A program made the translations under genes and the position numbers. This document shows positions 25,972 through 35,649 of a DNA stretch of 64,000 bases, one piece after another (within the stretch, counting starts at the first letter, position 1; each line of letters starts with the position of its first letter). The stretch is taken from the NCBI RefSeq assembly GCF_900100435.1, contig NZ_FNEX01000011.1:124001-188000 (forward strand), read 5' to 3'. Below the pieces are notes generated by a model. It made no database searches and was not told where the DNA came from. It saw only the letters and a program-made list of their open reading frames with translations. This DNA comes from Pedobacter sp. ok626. GTDB taxonomy: Bacteria > Bacteroidota > Bacteroidia > Sphingobacteriales > Sphingobacteriaceae.

Positions 25972-26400
25972 TTAACTGGTAATATAGCTTTCAAGTTGGG
26001 AAATAGTTTGTTTCTGATCTTCAATGATGAATTTTACCAAATCTCCGATAGATACCATTCCATGTAGTTGATCGTTATCCATTACAGGCAAATGTCTGAT
26101 GTGTCTCTCCGTCATGATACCCATGCAAAACTCAATGGTATCTGAAGTCGATACTGTAATAGGATTTGCTGTCATGACTTCTTGAACAGAAGTTTCGGCA
26201 GATGATTTACCGTGTAGGATAATCTTTCTGGCATAATCTCTTTCGGTAAAAATTCCTTTTAGGGTTCCTTCTTCCATAACGAGAAGAGAACTAATGTTCT
26301 TTTCCATCATTAACTTCAAGGCGTCTAACACAGAAGATTGTTCAGTTACGGAGAAAATTTGAACCGATTTGGTGTTGAGTAATTGTTTTACAGTCTTCAT
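25972..26400 (-). CDS. Two-CBS-domain protein
   Basis: 142 residues made of a Bateman pair: CBS1 at about 5-60 (VLDALKLMMEKNISSLLVMEEGTLKGIFTERDYAR) and CBS2 at about 75-130 (MTERHIRHLPVMDNDQLHGMVSIGDLVK). These bind adenine nucleotides and usually regulate a partner protein; nothing else is fused. It is a cytoplasmic single-gene unit between a terminator and the GH3 operon. The target is unknown. Confidence 0.92.
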   Translation of the reverse strand: MKTVKQLLNTKSVQIFSVTEQSSVLDALKLMMEKNISSLLVMEEGTLKGIFTERDYARKIILHGKSSAETSVQEVMTANPITVSTSDTIEFCMGIMTERHIRHLPVMDNDQLHGMVSIGDLVKFIIEDQKQTISQLESYITS

Positions 26401-26488
26401 AAGAGATTCATATTTAGCTAATTAAATTTAACTAAAAAAATACAGAATTACAACATTCCTTATAAAAACAATAAAATAAATAGTCTGA

Positions 26489-27997
26489 CTATAGTACGGA
26501 TAAGATCTCCTCTACGTACTTTCTGTCGTTGGCCAGTCGTGGTACTTTATGTTGTCCACCTAGCTTCCCTTTCGATTTTAGCCAGTTGTAAAATGTATTT
26601 GCAGGTGCATTATGGACTTTCGGCCTACGCAAAGCAAGATCTTTAAATCGCTTTGCATCATAGTCCGAGTTTACTTCCCTTAACGTTTGATCTAGTACAT
26701 CTACAAACTTTTCAAAATCATTTGGCTGTTGGTCAAATTCTATGATCCATTCGTGGCCACCCACTTCTTCTCCTTTAAAATAGATCGGGCAAGCGGTGTA
26801 ATCCTTAAACACAGCATTTGTTTCAGTACAAGCCTTGCAAATGGCTTGCTCTGCATTGTCAATAATTACTTCTTCTCCAAATGCATTGATAAAATGCTTG
26901 GTACGTCCAGTAATTTTAATGCGGTAGGGCGAAAGGTTGGTAAACTGTACGGTATCCCCAATCATGTAGCGCCATAAACCACCATTGGTAGAAATGATGA
27001 TGGCATAATTCTTATTCAGCTCCACTTCGGCAAGTGATAGCGTCCGAGGATGTTCGTCCTCAAGCTGCTCTAAAGGCAGGAATTCGTAGTAAATTCCATA
27101 ATCAAGCATCAATAGCATCTCATCAGAATTTACTTCATCCTGTATGCCAAAAAAGCCTTCAGATGCATTATAGGTCTCCAGGTAATACATATCATTACAT
27201 GGAATCAGTTCTTTGAATTGTTCTCTGTAAGGTTTGAAATTAACGGCACCATGTATGTAAAGTTCAAGGTTTGGCCATACTTCCAATAAATGTTTCTTAC
27301 CAGTTATCTCTAAAACCTTTTTGGCCAATACAATGGTCCAGGTGGGTACTCCGGCAATATTGGTTACATTCTCTTTTATGGTTGCCTCTGCCATCTTTTC
27401 CATCTTTTCCTCATAATTGTCCATCAGGGCAATAGAAATGTTTGGGGTACGGTAATATTCGGCCCATACCGGCAAATTTTTGATGAGTACAGCTGAGAGA
27501 TCGCCGTAAAACGAATCTTCATTCAGCTGGTTGATTTGGTGACTTCCGCCTAGAACCAGCCCTTTTCCCGTAAGGATCTGGTTGTTGGGTCTGTTGTTGC
27601 AAAAGATAGAAAGCATATCCTTTCCACCTTTAAAATGGCATTCTTGCAAAGACTCTTCAGATACAGGGATAAATTTGCTCCTGTCGCTGGTTGTGCCTGA
27701 TGATTTGGCAAACCATTTAATCTCCGAAGGCCAGAGGATATTTTGTTCCCCTTTAAGCATACGTTCAATGTAAGGCTTTAAGGTGTCGTAGTTTTGTATG
27801 GGTATCCTTTCTTTAAACTGCTGCGGGCTAAGGATGGATTGATAATCGTATTTTAAGCCCCATTCTGTATATTCCGCGCTGGATATCAGTTTATGAAACC
27901 ATTCTTCCTGTACATCATGTGGGTACTTCATAAAAAGCTCGATCTGATGAACTCGCTTTTTCATATACCAAGTAAAAATTGAATTTACAATTGCCAT
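26489..27997 (-). CDS. GH3-family (auxin-responsive promoter family) acyl-amido synthetase-like protein
   Basis: 502 residues matching the GH3 family over its whole length: the ATP-binding motif AKSSGTTSDRSKFIPVS near 110, YNASEGFFGIQD near 280, and WRYMIGDTVQFTNLSPYRIKITGRTKHFINAFGEEV near 340-375. Plant GH3 enzymes adenylate carboxylic acids and join them to amino acids. Bacterial homologues are common in Bacteroidota and mostly uncharacterised. The gene follows lptB by 21 bases and recJ-lptB by one more gene, so it is probably co-transcribed with them. A role in acyl conjugation of a lipid or metabolite is plausible but not shown. Confidence 0.9.
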   Translation of the reverse strand: MAIVNSIFTWYMKKRVHQIELFMKYPHDVQEEWFHKLISSAEYTEWGLKYDYQSILSPQQFKERIPIQNYDTLKPYIERMLKGEQNILWPSEIKWFAKSSGTTSDRSKFIPVSEESLQECHFKGGKDMLSIFCNNRPNNQILTGKGLVLGGSHQINQLNEDSFYGDLSAVLIKNLPVWAEYYRTPNISIALMDNYEEKMEKMAEATIKENVTNIAGVPTWTIVLAKKVLEITGKKHLLEVWPNLELYIHGAVNFKPYREQFKELIPCNDMYYLETYNASEGFFGIQDEVNSDEMLLMLDYGIYYEFLPLEQLEDEHPRTLSLAEVELNKNYAIIISTNGGLWRYMIGDTVQFTNLSPYRIKITGRTKHFINAFGEEVIIDNAEQAICKACTETNAVFKDYTACPIYFKGEEVGGHEWIIEFDQQPNDFEKFVDVLDQTLREVNSDYDAKRFKDLALRRPKVHNAPANTFYNWLKSKGKLGGQHKVPRLANDRKYVEEILSVL

Positions 27998-28018
27998 GCG
28001 TTGGGTTTTGAATAAGGA

Positions 28019-28753
28019 TTAAAGGTTTTTTTTACGAAGCACGAAATTAGAGCCCAGGTACACCCTTCTTACCATTTCATTGGCAGCAAGAACTTCTGGC
28101 GTGCCCGATTCGAGGATTTTACCTTCAAAAAGTAAATAAGCCCTATCGGTAATAGACAAGGTTTCCTGAACATTATGGTCTGTAATCAATATTCCTATAT
28201 TTTTTTGTTTTAGTTTGGCCACAATGGTTTGAATCTCTTCAACCGCAATGGGGTCGACACCTGCAAAGGGTTCATCCAATAGGATAAAGTTAGGGTTTGC
28301 AGCAAGTGCTCTTGCGATTTCAGTTCTTCTTCTTTCTCCACCAGAAAGTAGATCCCCTCTGTTTTTACGAACCTTATGCAAACTAAACTCACTAATCAGT
28401 TCTTCCAGTCGCTCATGTCGCTCTTCCTTATTCAATTTGGTCATTTCTAAAATGGCCATGATGTTATCTTCTACGGATAATTTCCTGAATACTGAGGCTT
28501 CCTGAGCCAAATAACCAATTCCCTTTTGGGCCCTACGGTACATTGGGTCGCTGGTAATGTCTTGGTCATCTAAAAAAATTGTGCCTTCATTAGGCTTAAT
28601 CAAGCCAACAATCATATAAAATGATGTCGTTTTCCCTGCTCCATTTGGTCCTAACAGACCAACAATTTCTCCCTGGCTTACACTAAACGAAACGTCGTTA
28701 ACAACCGTACGCTGCTTATATTTTTTGATTAGATGCTCAGCTCTTAATATCAT
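28019..28753 (-). CDS. lptB: LPS export ABC transporter ATP-binding protein LptB
   Basis: 244 residues with Walker A GPNGAGKTT near residue 35, Q-loop LAQEASVFRKLSV, signature LSGGERRR near 140, Walker B FILLDEPFAGVDP and the H-loop ITDHNV. The GVDPIAVEEIQ and DHNVQETL segments are characteristic of LptB. It powers LptFG to extract LPS from the inner membrane to the Lpt bridge. It begins 9 bases after the recJ stop and is followed by the GH3 gene. Confidence 0.96.
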   Translation of the reverse strand: MILRAEHLIKKYKQRTVVNDVSFSVSQGEIVGLLGPNGAGKTTSFYMIVGLIKPNEGTIFLDDQDITSDPMYRRAQKGIGYLAQEASVFRKLSVEDNIMAILEMTKLNKEERHERLEELISEFSLHKVRKNRGDLLSGGERRRTEIARALAANPNFILLDEPFAGVDPIAVEEIQTIVAKLKQKNIGILITDHNVQETLSITDRAYLLFEGKILESGTPEVLAANEMVRRVYLGSNFVLRKKNL

Positions 28754-28762
28754 TTATATATA

Positions 28763-30469
28763 TTAATTATCGATTTTTATTCCTTTAATATTTAATTGTA
28801 TTCGTCTTTGTTCCTTCCAAACATTCTCCTCTATGGTATAACAAACGGAAAAAGGTTGGTTTGGTTGTAGCAGGGGTTCATATTCTTCTGCCATTCCAAA
28901 TCCGATACATTCAAAAATAGGGGAATTTTGTTGTTTTATGGTTAATTTTAAATGTTTTGTACCTACAACAAAGGGACGTCCTATAAGAGTTACCGCATTT
29001 GTTACAAATATAGGCGCCACATTATGCGGACCAAAGGGAGCCATTTGCGCAATAATGCGCTGAAACTTTCCGTCTATTTGCGAAAGGTGGATTTCGTTAT
29101 CAATCTTAATTTCCGGACAAAGTAGGTCATCTGTAATTGTGGCCTTTACAATCTCTTCAAAGCGGTCGGCAAAAGCGTCAATGTGTTCTGGTTTCATGGT
29201 TAAGCCAGCAGCAAACTTATGTCCACCAAATTGTTCAAGCAGATCCACACAGCCTAGTAAAGCCTCATACAGATCAAATCCCGGTACAGAACGGGCAGAG
29301 CCAGTTAGTAAGCCATTTGATTTTGTGAGTACAATTGTGGGGCGGTAATAGGTCTCCGTTAGTCTGGACGCAACAATGCCAATCACACCTTTATTCCAGC
29401 TTTCATGATAGACAACTGTTGTTTTTTTATTCATCAGAATGTTGCATTCGCCAATTAATGCTAAAGCTTCGGCGGTAATGCTCTGGTCGGATGTTTTACG
29501 ATCGGTATTTTGTAAATTGATGAGTAAGCTTTGCTCAAGGGCTAGTGTGTCTTCTGTACATAACAACATTTTAACCGCCTGATTTGCATGATCCATTCTT
29601 CCGGCGGCATTGATGCGCGGAGCCAGGGTAAATACGACATCAGTAAGGGTATAATCCTTGTTTTTACCTGATATGTCCATCAATGCTTTCAAACCCATGC
29701 AAGGATTTGTGTTTAGCTTAATCAAGCCGTGGTAGGCCAGGATCCGGTTTTCATCCTCTACGGGAACAATATCAGCGGCAATACTCACCATCACCAGGTC
29801 AATATATTTTTCGTATTGTGTTGCTGGTAATTGATGTGTAATGCAATAAGCTTGCGCTAATTTAAATCCAATACCACAACCAGCTAGTTCTTTAAATGGG
29901 TATTGACAATCATTACGTTTAGGATCCAGAACAGCAATAGCAGCAGGTAACTCATCACCAGGTAAATGGTGATCGCAAATGATAAAATCTATACCTAAGG
30001 TGTTTGCATAATCAATTTTATCTGTGGATTTTATCCCACAATCAAGGGCAATAATTAAACTGAAGCCTTCGGTTTTTGCATAATCGATACCAGTTGTCGA
30101 AATTCCATAGCCTTCTTTATGTCGGTCGGGGATGTAATAGGTAATGCGATCAGTAAATTGGTTAAAGAAACTAAATGCCAGGGCTACAGAAGTAGTTCCA
30201 TCAACATCATAATCGCCATAAATCAATATTTTTTCGTTTTTACTTAGCGCGGTATCTATACGCTCAATAGCCTTGTCCATATCCTTCATTAAAAAAGGAT
30301 CGTGCAGTTTGGCTAGCTCTGGTCTGAAGTATTCGCGGGCCTCATCAAAGGATGAAATGCCTCTTTGTACCAAAATTTGTGCTAAACTCTTATCTATATT
30401 TAATTTTTGTGCAAGCAAGTCTGTTGTTTCAGGATTTCCTTGGACAGCCTGCACCCATCTTTTCTTCAT
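28763..30469 (-). CDS. recJ: Single-stranded-DNA-specific exonuclease RecJ
   Basis: 568 residues from the ATG at 30469 (MKKRWVQ); the ATG at 30490 only adds seven residues. DHH-phosphoesterase motifs are present: DYDVDGTTS, ALDCGIKS, CDHHLPG, then the DHHA1 domain with WNKGVIGIVASRL and GGHKFAAG, and a C-terminal OB fold. RecJ degrades single-stranded DNA 5' to 3' in RecF recombination, mismatch and base-excision repair. It is the first gene of a likely recJ-lptB-GH3 operon. Confidence 0.96.
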   Translation of the reverse strand: MKKRWVQAVQGNPETTDLLAQKLNIDKSLAQILVQRGISSFDEAREYFRPELAKLHDPFLMKDMDKAIERIDTALSKNEKILIYGDYDVDGTTSVALAFSFFNQFTDRITYYIPDRHKEGYGISTTGIDYAKTEGFSLIIALDCGIKSTDKIDYANTLGIDFIICDHHLPGDELPAAIAVLDPKRNDCQYPFKELAGCGIGFKLAQAYCITHQLPATQYEKYIDLVMVSIAADIVPVEDENRILAYHGLIKLNTNPCMGLKALMDISGKNKDYTLTDVVFTLAPRINAAGRMDHANQAVKMLLCTEDTLALEQSLLINLQNTDRKTSDQSITAEALALIGECNILMNKKTTVVYHESWNKGVIGIVASRLTETYYRPTIVLTKSNGLLTGSARSVPGFDLYEALLGCVDLLEQFGGHKFAAGLTMKPEHIDAFADRFEEIVKATITDDLLCPEIKIDNEIHLSQIDGKFQRIIAQMAPFGPHNVAPIFVTNAVTLIGRPFVVGTKHLKLTIKQQNSPIFECIGFGMAEEYEPLLQPNQPFSVCYTIEENVWKEQRRIQLNIKGIKIDN

Positions 30470-30554
30470 TGTTATCTGTTTGTTTATCAATCCTTATGAA
30501 TTTTGCATGACCTTATAGTTGTCATTTATGAACAGGAAGTTCACGCAGGTTCCA

Positions 30555-30562
30555 TATCTTTG
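30555..30562 (+). promoter_or_regulatory. Candidate -7 box of the MBL-fold hydrolase gene
   Basis: TATCTTTG, an exact match to TAnnTTTG, 50 bases before the TTG start at 30612. No TTG at the ideal distance upstream. Confidence 0.4.
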
Positions 30563-30611
30563 CAATGATTCGTAAATATATCATTTAATTTCTGCTTAAA
30601 ATAAAACGCCA

Positions 30612-31376
30612 TTGCAAGTTTTCACTTTATACGAAGGTTCTTATTCTGTTGCTGCGGATAAGAAATTTGTTCCCTTTAATCCGGAGACAGATGATCCTAA
30701 AAGTCGTCCGGCATCTTTGTTTATCCACGTGCAGCCCTTCCTTGTAAAATTAAATAATTCGTTGATCCTATTCGATACGGGGCTTGGGTACAGCAATGAT
30801 AAAGGACAGTTGATTTTGCATGAGAATATTAAAAAAGCCGGATTTGATCCTGAAGATGTGGATATGGTACTGATGTCTCATTTACATTTTGATCATTCCG
30901 GGGGGATGATTCATCACCTTGGAGATAAAATAGAGTTAAGTTTTCCACATGCAAATTATGTCATTCAACGCGGAGAGTGGGAGAGTGCTTTTACCAATAA
31001 ATCTTCTTCTTATAAAACCGAAATATTCGAATTTCTGCAACGTAATGCACAGCTTACTTTTATTGAAGGTTCTGGACAGCTGACAAATGAGATTAGCTAT
31101 GAACTGACTGGAGCACACACGCCTTTTCATCAGGTTTACTTACTGGATGATGGAGTAGATAAAGTGTTTTTTGGTGGGGATGTATTGCCTGAGCCTGAGG
31201 AGCTATTAAGGAAGTTTATTGCTAAGTATGACTTTGACGGAAGAAAAGCGATGGAATTAAGAGAAGAATTTGGGATAAGGGCAGCTGCTGAAAACTGGAA
31301 TTGTTTGTTCTATCACGGAAAAAGCAGAGCTACTGGTTATGTTAGCCTAACAGACGGACAGTTTAAGATTTCGTAG
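30612..31376 (+). CDS. MBL-fold metallohydrolase (TTG start)
   Basis: 254 residues. The metal motif SHLHFDHSGG (HxHxDH) lies near residue 91, followed by further ligands GAHTPFHQVYL and FGGDVLP; this arrangement resembles lactonase-type metallo-beta-lactamase-fold enzymes. No ATG is available: an in-frame TAA precedes the TTG at 30612 by 15 bases, so TTG is the likely start. No signal peptide is seen, so it is cytoplasmic. It is convergent with the response-regulator gene, 7 bases apart. The substrate is unknown; lactone or thioester hydrolysis are possibilities. Confidence 0.88.
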   Translation: MQVFTLYEGSYSVAADKKFVPFNPETDDPKSRPASLFIHVQPFLVKLNNSLILFDTGLGYSNDKGQLILHENIKKAGFDPEDVDMVLMSHLHFDHSGGMIHHLGDKIELSFPHANYVIQRGEWESAFTNKSSSYKTEIFEFLQRNAQLTFIEGSGQLTNEISYELTGAHTPFHQVYLLDDGVDKVFFGGDVLPEPEELLRKFIAKYDFDGRKAMELREEFGIRAAAENWNCLFYHGKSRATGYVSLTDGQFKIS

Positions 31377-31383
31377 GTTTTTG

Positions 31384-31779
31384 CTAATCTAGTAACTTAA
31401 AAAGTTCAATTAATCTTTCTATAGATAAGGGTTTAGAGATAAACCCTTTCACTTTTGCATAGGTTTTTGCTTTCTCTATGTCATTCTCATACACCGAAGA
31501 AGAAAGCATATACATATCTACTTTTTTGGTGATGTTTAATGCGTCATAAGCATCCAGAAATTCCCAGCCATTCAATACCGGCATGTTAATGTCGATAAGA
31601 ATAAGTTGTGGAAAGTCGGTATGACCGAGCGTAGCTTTCAAATGGTCAATAGCCAGTAGTCCATTTGCTTTGGATACCATATTGACATTATAGCCCGTCT
31701 TTTCAACTATCTTTTTGATGATAAAGATGTTAATGTCGTCGTCATCAATAACGAGAAGGTTAATTTTATTATCCATCAT
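31384..31779 (-). CDS. Single-domain (CheY-like) response regulator
   Basis: 131 residues, receiver domain only: acidic pocket near residues 12-14 (VIDDDDIN), phospho-acceptor D63 in LILIDINMPVLNGW, the Ser/Thr switch in MLSSSV and Lys in GFISKPLS. No output domain. It is likely phosphorylated by an unlinked sensor kinase and works through protein contacts. The only kinase in this window is the hybrid kinase about 9 kb away, and there is no direct sign that they pair. Confidence 0.93.
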   Translation of the reverse strand: MMDNKINLLVIDDDDINIFIIKKIVEKTGYNVNMVSKANGLLAIDHLKATLGHTDFPQLILIDINMPVLNGWEFLDAYDALNITKKVDMYMLSSSVYENDIEKAKTYAKVKGFISKPLSIERLIELFKLLD

Positions 31780-31874
31780 AAAGTTGATTGGCCCCTAGCC
31801 CAAAAATTGCTATTCGTATAAAGTTATGAAATATGTATGTAAATTGTCAATGTAGTAAACATTTATTTTATCAT

Positions 31875-31907
31875 AAAAAAAGCCATTACTAATAATGGCT
31901 TTTTTTA
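31875..31907 (-). terminator. Terminator after gcvP
   Basis: A 14-bp stem (seven A plus GCCATTA with complement) around a 4-base loop. The minus strand ends in seven T. It lies 40 bases beyond the gcvP stop and its symmetry allows use on either strand. Confidence 0.8.
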
Positions 31908-31946
31908 TTTCGCTATAAAACTTATTATCGTAGCAATAAGTTTTAT

Positions 31947-34823
31947 TTATACATGTTCTTCCATGTAACTTTCAATTGGAGGACATGCACAAACTAGTGA
32001 CCTGTCACCAAATGAATCGTTAACTCTGCCCACAGATGGCCAGAATTTATAAGCTGCTACATAAGGCAATGGAAATGCTGCTGTTTGCCTGCTATAATTA
32101 TGGTTCCAGTCGTCACCTGTAACTACAGCTGCCGTATGTGGTGCATTTTTTAAAGGATTGTCTGTTTTATCAAGGGCACCATTTTCAATCGACGAAATCT
32201 CTTTTCTGATGGCAATTAAAGCATCGCAGAAACGATCAAGCTCATGTTTAGGCTCGCTTTCTGTTGGCTCAATCATTAAGGTTCCAGCCACAGGGAATGA
32301 TACAGTTGGTGCATGGAAACCATAATCCATTAAGCGTTTAGCAATGTCAACTACTTCAATGCCGTAGTTTTTAAAGCCTCTGCAATCCAGGATCATCTCG
32401 TGTGCACAACGTCCATTAGCTCCCGAATATAATACTGGGTAATGTTGCTCTAAACGCGCTTTCATGTAATTTGCATTCAATATCGCATATCTGGTAGCGT
32501 TAGCTAATCCATCTGCACCCATCATAGCAATATAAGCATGAGAGATAATCAGGATGGAAGCAGAACCCCATGGAGCGGAAGATACTGCGTGAATAGACTT
32601 TCCATTGTCGATATTTACTACAGCATGTCCTGGTAAATAAGGCACAAGGTGTTTTGCTACACCAATTGGGCCCATACCTGGACCACCACCACCGTGAGGG
32701 ATACAGAAAGTTTTATGTAAGTTTAGGTGGCAAACGTCAGCACCAATATTACCTGGGCTAGTTAAACCAACCTGAGCATTCATGTTTGCGCCATCCATAT
32801 AAACTTGTCCACCATTCTCATGGATGATGTTACAGATATCTATAATGCTCTCCTCAAATACACCATGTGTAGAAGGGTAGGTCACCATTAAACAAGAAAG
32901 GTTAGCAGCATGTTCTTCAGCTTTCGCTTTTAAATCAGCAACGTCAATGTTTCCGTTTTCTAATGATTTCACAATGATAATCTTCATTCCTGCCATAGCA
33001 GCAGAAGCTGGATTAGTACCATGTGCTGACGAAGGAATTAAGGCGATGTTACGGTGTGCATCACCACGATCATTGTGGTAAGCTCTGATCACCATTAAAC
33101 CTGCATATTCACCTTGGGCTCCTGAATTTGGCTGTAAGCTCATCGCGGCAAAACCGGTGATTTCGCTTAACCATTTGTCTAATTCATTAAATACAGTATA
33201 GTAACCTAAAACCTGATCTGCTGGTGCAAAAGGGTGGATTTTACCAAACTCTGGCCAGGTAACAGGAATCATTTCTGTAGTTGCATTTAGTTTCATTGTG
33301 CATGAGCCTAAAGCAATCATTGAATGACAAAGTGAAAGATCTTTAGTTTCTAAAGATTTGATATAACGCAACATTTCATGTTCTGAACGGTGCGTGTTGA
33401 ATATTGGGTGCGTTAAGTAATCTGATGTACGTTGTAAAGCTGCAGGAATTACAGTCTCCACGTTTTGATCATCCATTTCTACTGCATCAGCCGCAATGCC
33501 TTTTACTTTTGCAAATATTTTGGTTAGCAATTGAATGTCTTCAGCTGAAGTAGTCTCATCTAAAGCAATGGTAACAATGCTGCCATTGTAATGTAGATTA
33601 AGCTCATTGTCAATACACTCTCTGTGGATAGAATCCGACAGGTTGCCAAGGTCTAATTGGATCGTATCGAAATAAGCTTTGTTAAGTTGTTTGTAACCTA
33701 GTTTTTCTAATGATTTAGCCAGGGAAACTGCCAATCCGTGTGTACGCTCAGCAATTAATTTTAAGCCTTTAGGACCATGGTAAACAGCATAAAAACCAGC
33801 CATAATAGCTAGTAAAGCCTGTGCAGTACAAATGTTAGAGGTTGCTTTATCCCTGCGGATATGCTGCTCTCTGGTTTGTAAAGCCATACGCAAAGCGTAA
33901 TTGTTATTACTGTCTATCGTTACACCAATAATACGGCCTGGGATAGAACGTTTGTACTCGTCTTTAGTCGCAAAGTAAGCCGCATGAGGACCACCAAAGC
34001 CCATCGGTACACCAAAACGTTGCGAAGTACCAACTACAACATCTGCACCCCACTCTCCCGGAGGAGTTAATAAGGTTAGACTTAATAAATCGGCTACAAC
34101 AGTAACTTTAACATTTTTATCATGTGCCTTTTGTGCAAAACCGGTATAATCAAATACCTCACCATTACCAGCAGGGTATTGGATGATAGCGCCAAAGAAC
34201 TCTTCACTAAGCTCGAAAGATTGGTGATTACCAATCACAAGCTCAATGCCATAAGGGTTAGCACGGGTTTTTAAAATATCTATAGTTTGAGGGAACAACA
34301 ATTCAGAAACAAAGAATTTTGTAGCGCCTTGATTTTTACGCAGACTGTATTGCATAAACATAGCTTCAGCAGCAGCGGTACCTTCATCTAAAAGAGATGC
34401 GTTTGCAATTTCCATACCGGTAAGATCAATCACCATAGTCTGGAAGTTTAACAACGCTTGTAAGCGGCCTTGTGCAATTTCAGCCTGGTATGGAGTGTAC
34501 TGAGTATACCATCCTGGGTTTTCCATTACATTGCGTAAAATAACACCTGGAGTAATGGTGTCATAGTAACCCTGGCCGATATAAGATTTGAAAACTTTAT
34601 TTAAAGAAGCCGTTTGTTTTAGTGCTGCAAGGTAATCTTTTTCAGATTTAGCCTTTGGCAAATTCAACGGTTGCTTTAGTCTGATAGTTTGCGGTACTGT
34701 TTGTACAATCAGTTCGTCAATAGAACCCACACCAATGGTGTTTAGCATTTCATTGGCGTCCTGTGTGTTAGGGGCAATGTGACGGTCTTTAAAGTCCTCT
34801 TTGTAATGAATATTTAAGCTCAT
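31947..34823 (-). CDS. gcvP: Glycine dehydrogenase (decarboxylating), P-protein of the glycine cleavage system
   Basis: 958 residues from the ATG at 34823 (MSLNIHYK). The ATG at 34850 falls on a promoter-like -7 box and is rejected. It is the full-length single-chain form with N-terminal and C-terminal PLP-fold halves. The PLP lysine is K704 in LHKTFCIPHGGGGPG. P-protein decarboxylates glycine and hands the aminomethyl group to lipoylated H-protein. No gcvT, gcvH or lpd is nearby, so the system is dispersed, as in other Bacteroidota. No glycine riboswitch is visible in the short upstream region. Confidence 0.97.
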   Translation of the reverse strand: MSLNIHYKEDFKDRHIAPNTQDANEMLNTIGVGSIDELIVQTVPQTIRLKQPLNLPKAKSEKDYLAALKQTASLNKVFKSYIGQGYYDTITPGVILRNVMENPGWYTQYTPYQAEIAQGRLQALLNFQTMVIDLTGMEIANASLLDEGTAAAEAMFMQYSLRKNQGATKFFVSELLFPQTIDILKTRANPYGIELVIGNHQSFELSEEFFGAIIQYPAGNGEVFDYTGFAQKAHDKNVKVTVVADLLSLTLLTPPGEWGADVVVGTSQRFGVPMGFGGPHAAYFATKDEYKRSIPGRIIGVTIDSNNNYALRMALQTREQHIRRDKATSNICTAQALLAIMAGFYAVYHGPKGLKLIAERTHGLAVSLAKSLEKLGYKQLNKAYFDTIQLDLGNLSDSIHRECIDNELNLHYNGSIVTIALDETTSAEDIQLLTKIFAKVKGIAADAVEMDDQNVETVIPAALQRTSDYLTHPIFNTHRSEHEMLRYIKSLETKDLSLCHSMIALGSCTMKLNATTEMIPVTWPEFGKIHPFAPADQVLGYYTVFNELDKWLSEITGFAAMSLQPNSGAQGEYAGLMVIRAYHNDRGDAHRNIALIPSSAHGTNPASAAMAGMKIIIVKSLENGNIDVADLKAKAEEHAANLSCLMVTYPSTHGVFEESIIDICNIIHENGGQVYMDGANMNAQVGLTSPGNIGADVCHLNLHKTFCIPHGGGGPGMGPIGVAKHLVPYLPGHAVVNIDNGKSIHAVSSAPWGSASILIISHAYIAMMGADGLANATRYAILNANYMKARLEQHYPVLYSGANGRCAHEMILDCRGFKNYGIEVVDIAKRLMDYGFHAPTVSFPVAGTLMIEPTESEPKHELDRFCDALIAIRKEISSIENGALDKTDNPLKNAPHTAAVVTGDDWNHNYSRQTAAFPLPYVAAYKFWPSVGRVNDSFGDRSLVCACPPIESYMEEHV

Positions 34824-34847
34824 GAAGTCTATGAATAAAAAGTTGCG

Positions 34848-34855
34848 CAAAGGTA
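34848..34855 (-). promoter_or_regulatory. -7 box of gcvP
   Basis: The minus strand reads TACCTTTG, an exact TAnnTTTG match, 24 bases before the chosen gcvP ATG. A TTG lies 24 bases further upstream, longer than the usual 19-20. It helps to decide the gcvP start. Confidence 0.45.
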
Positions 34856-34906
34856 ATAAAAAATACCCTTAGCTTCAGTCAAAAAGACTTCATAAAACTT
34901 TATGCA

Positions 34907-35626
34907 TTAATGTTTCAATTGTTGCAGATACATTTGTATGGTGTTTTCAAGCCCTAAGTAAAGCGCATCGCTGATGAGTGCATGACCGATACTAACCTCA
35001 AGTAGGCCTGGAACGCTTTGCGCAAAATATTTCAGATTGTGCAGATCAAGGTCGTGCCCAGCATTAATGCCTAGTCCAAGTTCATTTGCTTTATGTGCTG
35101 CTGCAACATAAGGTAAAACGGCTTTTTCGCGGTTGTCGAAGTAATTATGTGCATAAGCTTCGGTGTATAGCTCAATTCTATCGGTTCCGGTTAAGACAGC
35201 AGCTTCAACCATTTCTACTACAGGATCAACAAAAATAGAGACTCTAATACCTGCTGATTTAAACAAGTTAACCATTTCCTTTAAATAGGCTGCATGTTTG
35301 ATAGTGTCCCAGCCATGATTAGAGGTGAGTTGTCCGTCGGCATCTGGAACCAGGGTTACTTGTGCAGGCTTATTTGCCAAAACAAGCTTTACAAATTTTT
35401 CTTCTCTACAATTACCTTCAATATTAAATTCAGTTGCAATTACAGCTTTTAAATCGAAAACATCTTGATAACGAATATGTCTTTCATCAGGTCGTGGGTG
35501 TACCGTTATCCCTTCAGCGCCAAAACGCTCACAATCTAAAGCTACTTTTACAAGGTCCGGATTATTACCGCCTCTGCTATTGCGAAGCGTAGCTATTTTG
35601 TTGATATTTACTGATAGATGTGCCAT
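34907..35626 (-). CDS. pdxJ: Pyridoxine 5'-phosphate synthase
   Basis: 239 residues from the ATG at 35626 (MAHLSVNIN), which fits family length; a second ATG at 35632 adds two residues. Signatures are SVNINKIATLRNSRGG at the N-terminus, GITVHPRPDERHI near residue 40, ELYTEAYAHNYF and GLGINAGHDLDLHNL. It condenses 3-amino-1-hydroxyacetone phosphate with 1-deoxyxylulose 5-phosphate, the last step of DXP-dependent vitamin B6 synthesis. This is apt beside PLP-dependent gcvP but probably only a neighbourly coincidence. It diverges from the MscS gene with only 23 bases between starts. Confidence 0.97.
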   Translation of the reverse strand: MAHLSVNINKIATLRNSRGGNNPDLVKVALDCERFGAEGITVHPRPDERHIRYQDVFDLKAVIATEFNIEGNCREEKFVKLVLANKPAQVTLVPDADGQLTSNHGWDTIKHAAYLKEMVNLFKSAGIRVSIFVDPVVEMVEAAVLTGTDRIELYTEAYAHNYFDNREKAVLPYVAAAHKANELGLGINAGHDLDLHNLKYFAQSVPGLLEVSIGHALISDALYLGLENTIQMYLQQLKH

Positions 35627-35649
35627 GCACAAATATAAAAGAAATAACT

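Noticed and set aside
34824..34906. Glycine riboswitch before gcvP
   Set aside because: The leader from the predicted start is under 30 bases and shows no conserved aptamer structure.
35630..35637. TATATTTG on the minus strand as a pdxJ promoter
   Set aside because: The box is an exact match, but it is only about 4 bases from the pdxJ ATG and has no upstream TTG at the right distance. It would need a leaderless message, so I do not list it as a feature.
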